From contig JABSRS010000258.1 of NCBI GenBank assembly GCA_013214885.1, positions 1 to 5,455 of the forward strand: DNA of 5,455 nt, read 5' to 3'. Source of the stretch: Gammaproteobacteria bacterium (lineage in GTDB: Bacteria > Pseudomonadota > Gammaproteobacteria > Enterobacterales > Psychrobiaceae). Positions 5,299-5,455 of this stretch are shown one piece after another; within the stretch, counting starts at the first letter, position 1; every line of letters starts with the position of its first letter. A model generated the notes under the pieces. It did no database searches, was not told where the DNA came from, and saw only the letters and a program-made list of their open reading frames with translations. Position numbers and translations under genes: made by a program.

Positions 5299-5455
5299 AT
5301 GAAATACCACGCGATTAATAACAAATTATTTACGATTAAGCCGACCACTTTAGCCGTTGCAACAATAATGTGTGCACTGACAACGCCAGCCATGGCTCAG
5401 CAAGAGGTAACAAAACTTCAAGCGGTGACGAGTTATGGCCAGCAGGATGCTTCGC
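5299..5455 (+). CDS. Probable TonB-dependent receptor, N-terminal part (cut by window end)
   Basis: The first 52 codons of an ORF open to the right edge. ATG at 5299 follows AATAGG with 6 bases spacing. The start is a Sec signal peptide: basic N-region (MKYHAINNKLFTIK), hydrophobic core about 16-29 (TTLAVATIMCALTT), and cleavage after PAMA (residue 33) before QQEVTK. C26 does not form a good lipobox, so a lipoprotein is unlikely. The mature start, EVTKLQAVTSYGQ, resembles the TonB-box region (a short run of the ETVTV/EVVVT kind) ahead of the plug domain of outer-membrane receptors. Position directly after tonB-exbB-exbD supports a cognate receptor for an iron complex or another TonB substrate. 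Another periplasmic or outer-membrane protein remains possible because the plug and barrel lie outside the window. Confidence 0.65.
   Translation, partial: MKYHAINNKLFTIKPTTLAVATIMCALTTPAMAQQEVTKLQAVTSYGQQDAS

Overview
The window looks like chromosomal DNA of a marine gammaproteobacterium, probably of the Alteromonadales (Shewanella/Colwellia/Psychrobium-like). This is an inference from the AT-leaning base composition, the codon use, and the look of the outer-membrane barrel protein and the TonB cluster. No RNA gene, insertion sequence, CRISPR array or prophage gene is visible.

Layout, left to right. Positions 1-743 hold the decayed 3' part of a cation diffusion facilitator (CDF) metal exporter gene. 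It has at least two internal deletions with frame changes, a one-base slip and an in-frame ochre codon, after which the family's C-terminal tail is still readable. Next is a small secreted eight-strand outer-membrane beta-barrel protein (850-1320, +) with its own promoter. It converges almost end to end with a chloramphenicol acetyltransferase-like gene (1328-1993, -). Upstream of that on the same strand is a D-2-hydroxyacid dehydrogenase of the glycerate/hydroxypyruvate type (2042-2992, -). Both minus-strand genes have a long perfect inverted repeat just before the start codon, so the dehydrogenase is bracketed by two dyads. Divergent from the dehydrogenase is a 43-residue ORF (3089-3220, +) for a CxxC-plus-one-membrane-helix microprotein.

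From 3496 to the right edge runs a compact TonB operon: tonB, exbB, exbD and the first 52 codons of a secreted protein that is probably the cognate TonB-dependent receptor. ExbB and ExbD form the inner-membrane proton-driven motor, TonB carries the energy across the periplasm, and the receptor imports the substrate through the outer membrane. A good Fur-box-like inverted repeat at 3408-3426 points to iron-responsive control, so the likely substrate is a siderophore, haem or other iron source. This is inference, because the receptor is cut off.

The least explained items are the microprotein, the two dyads around the dehydrogenase, and a protein-like open frame on the minus strand at 3246-3383. 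I see no clearly new multi-gene system here.
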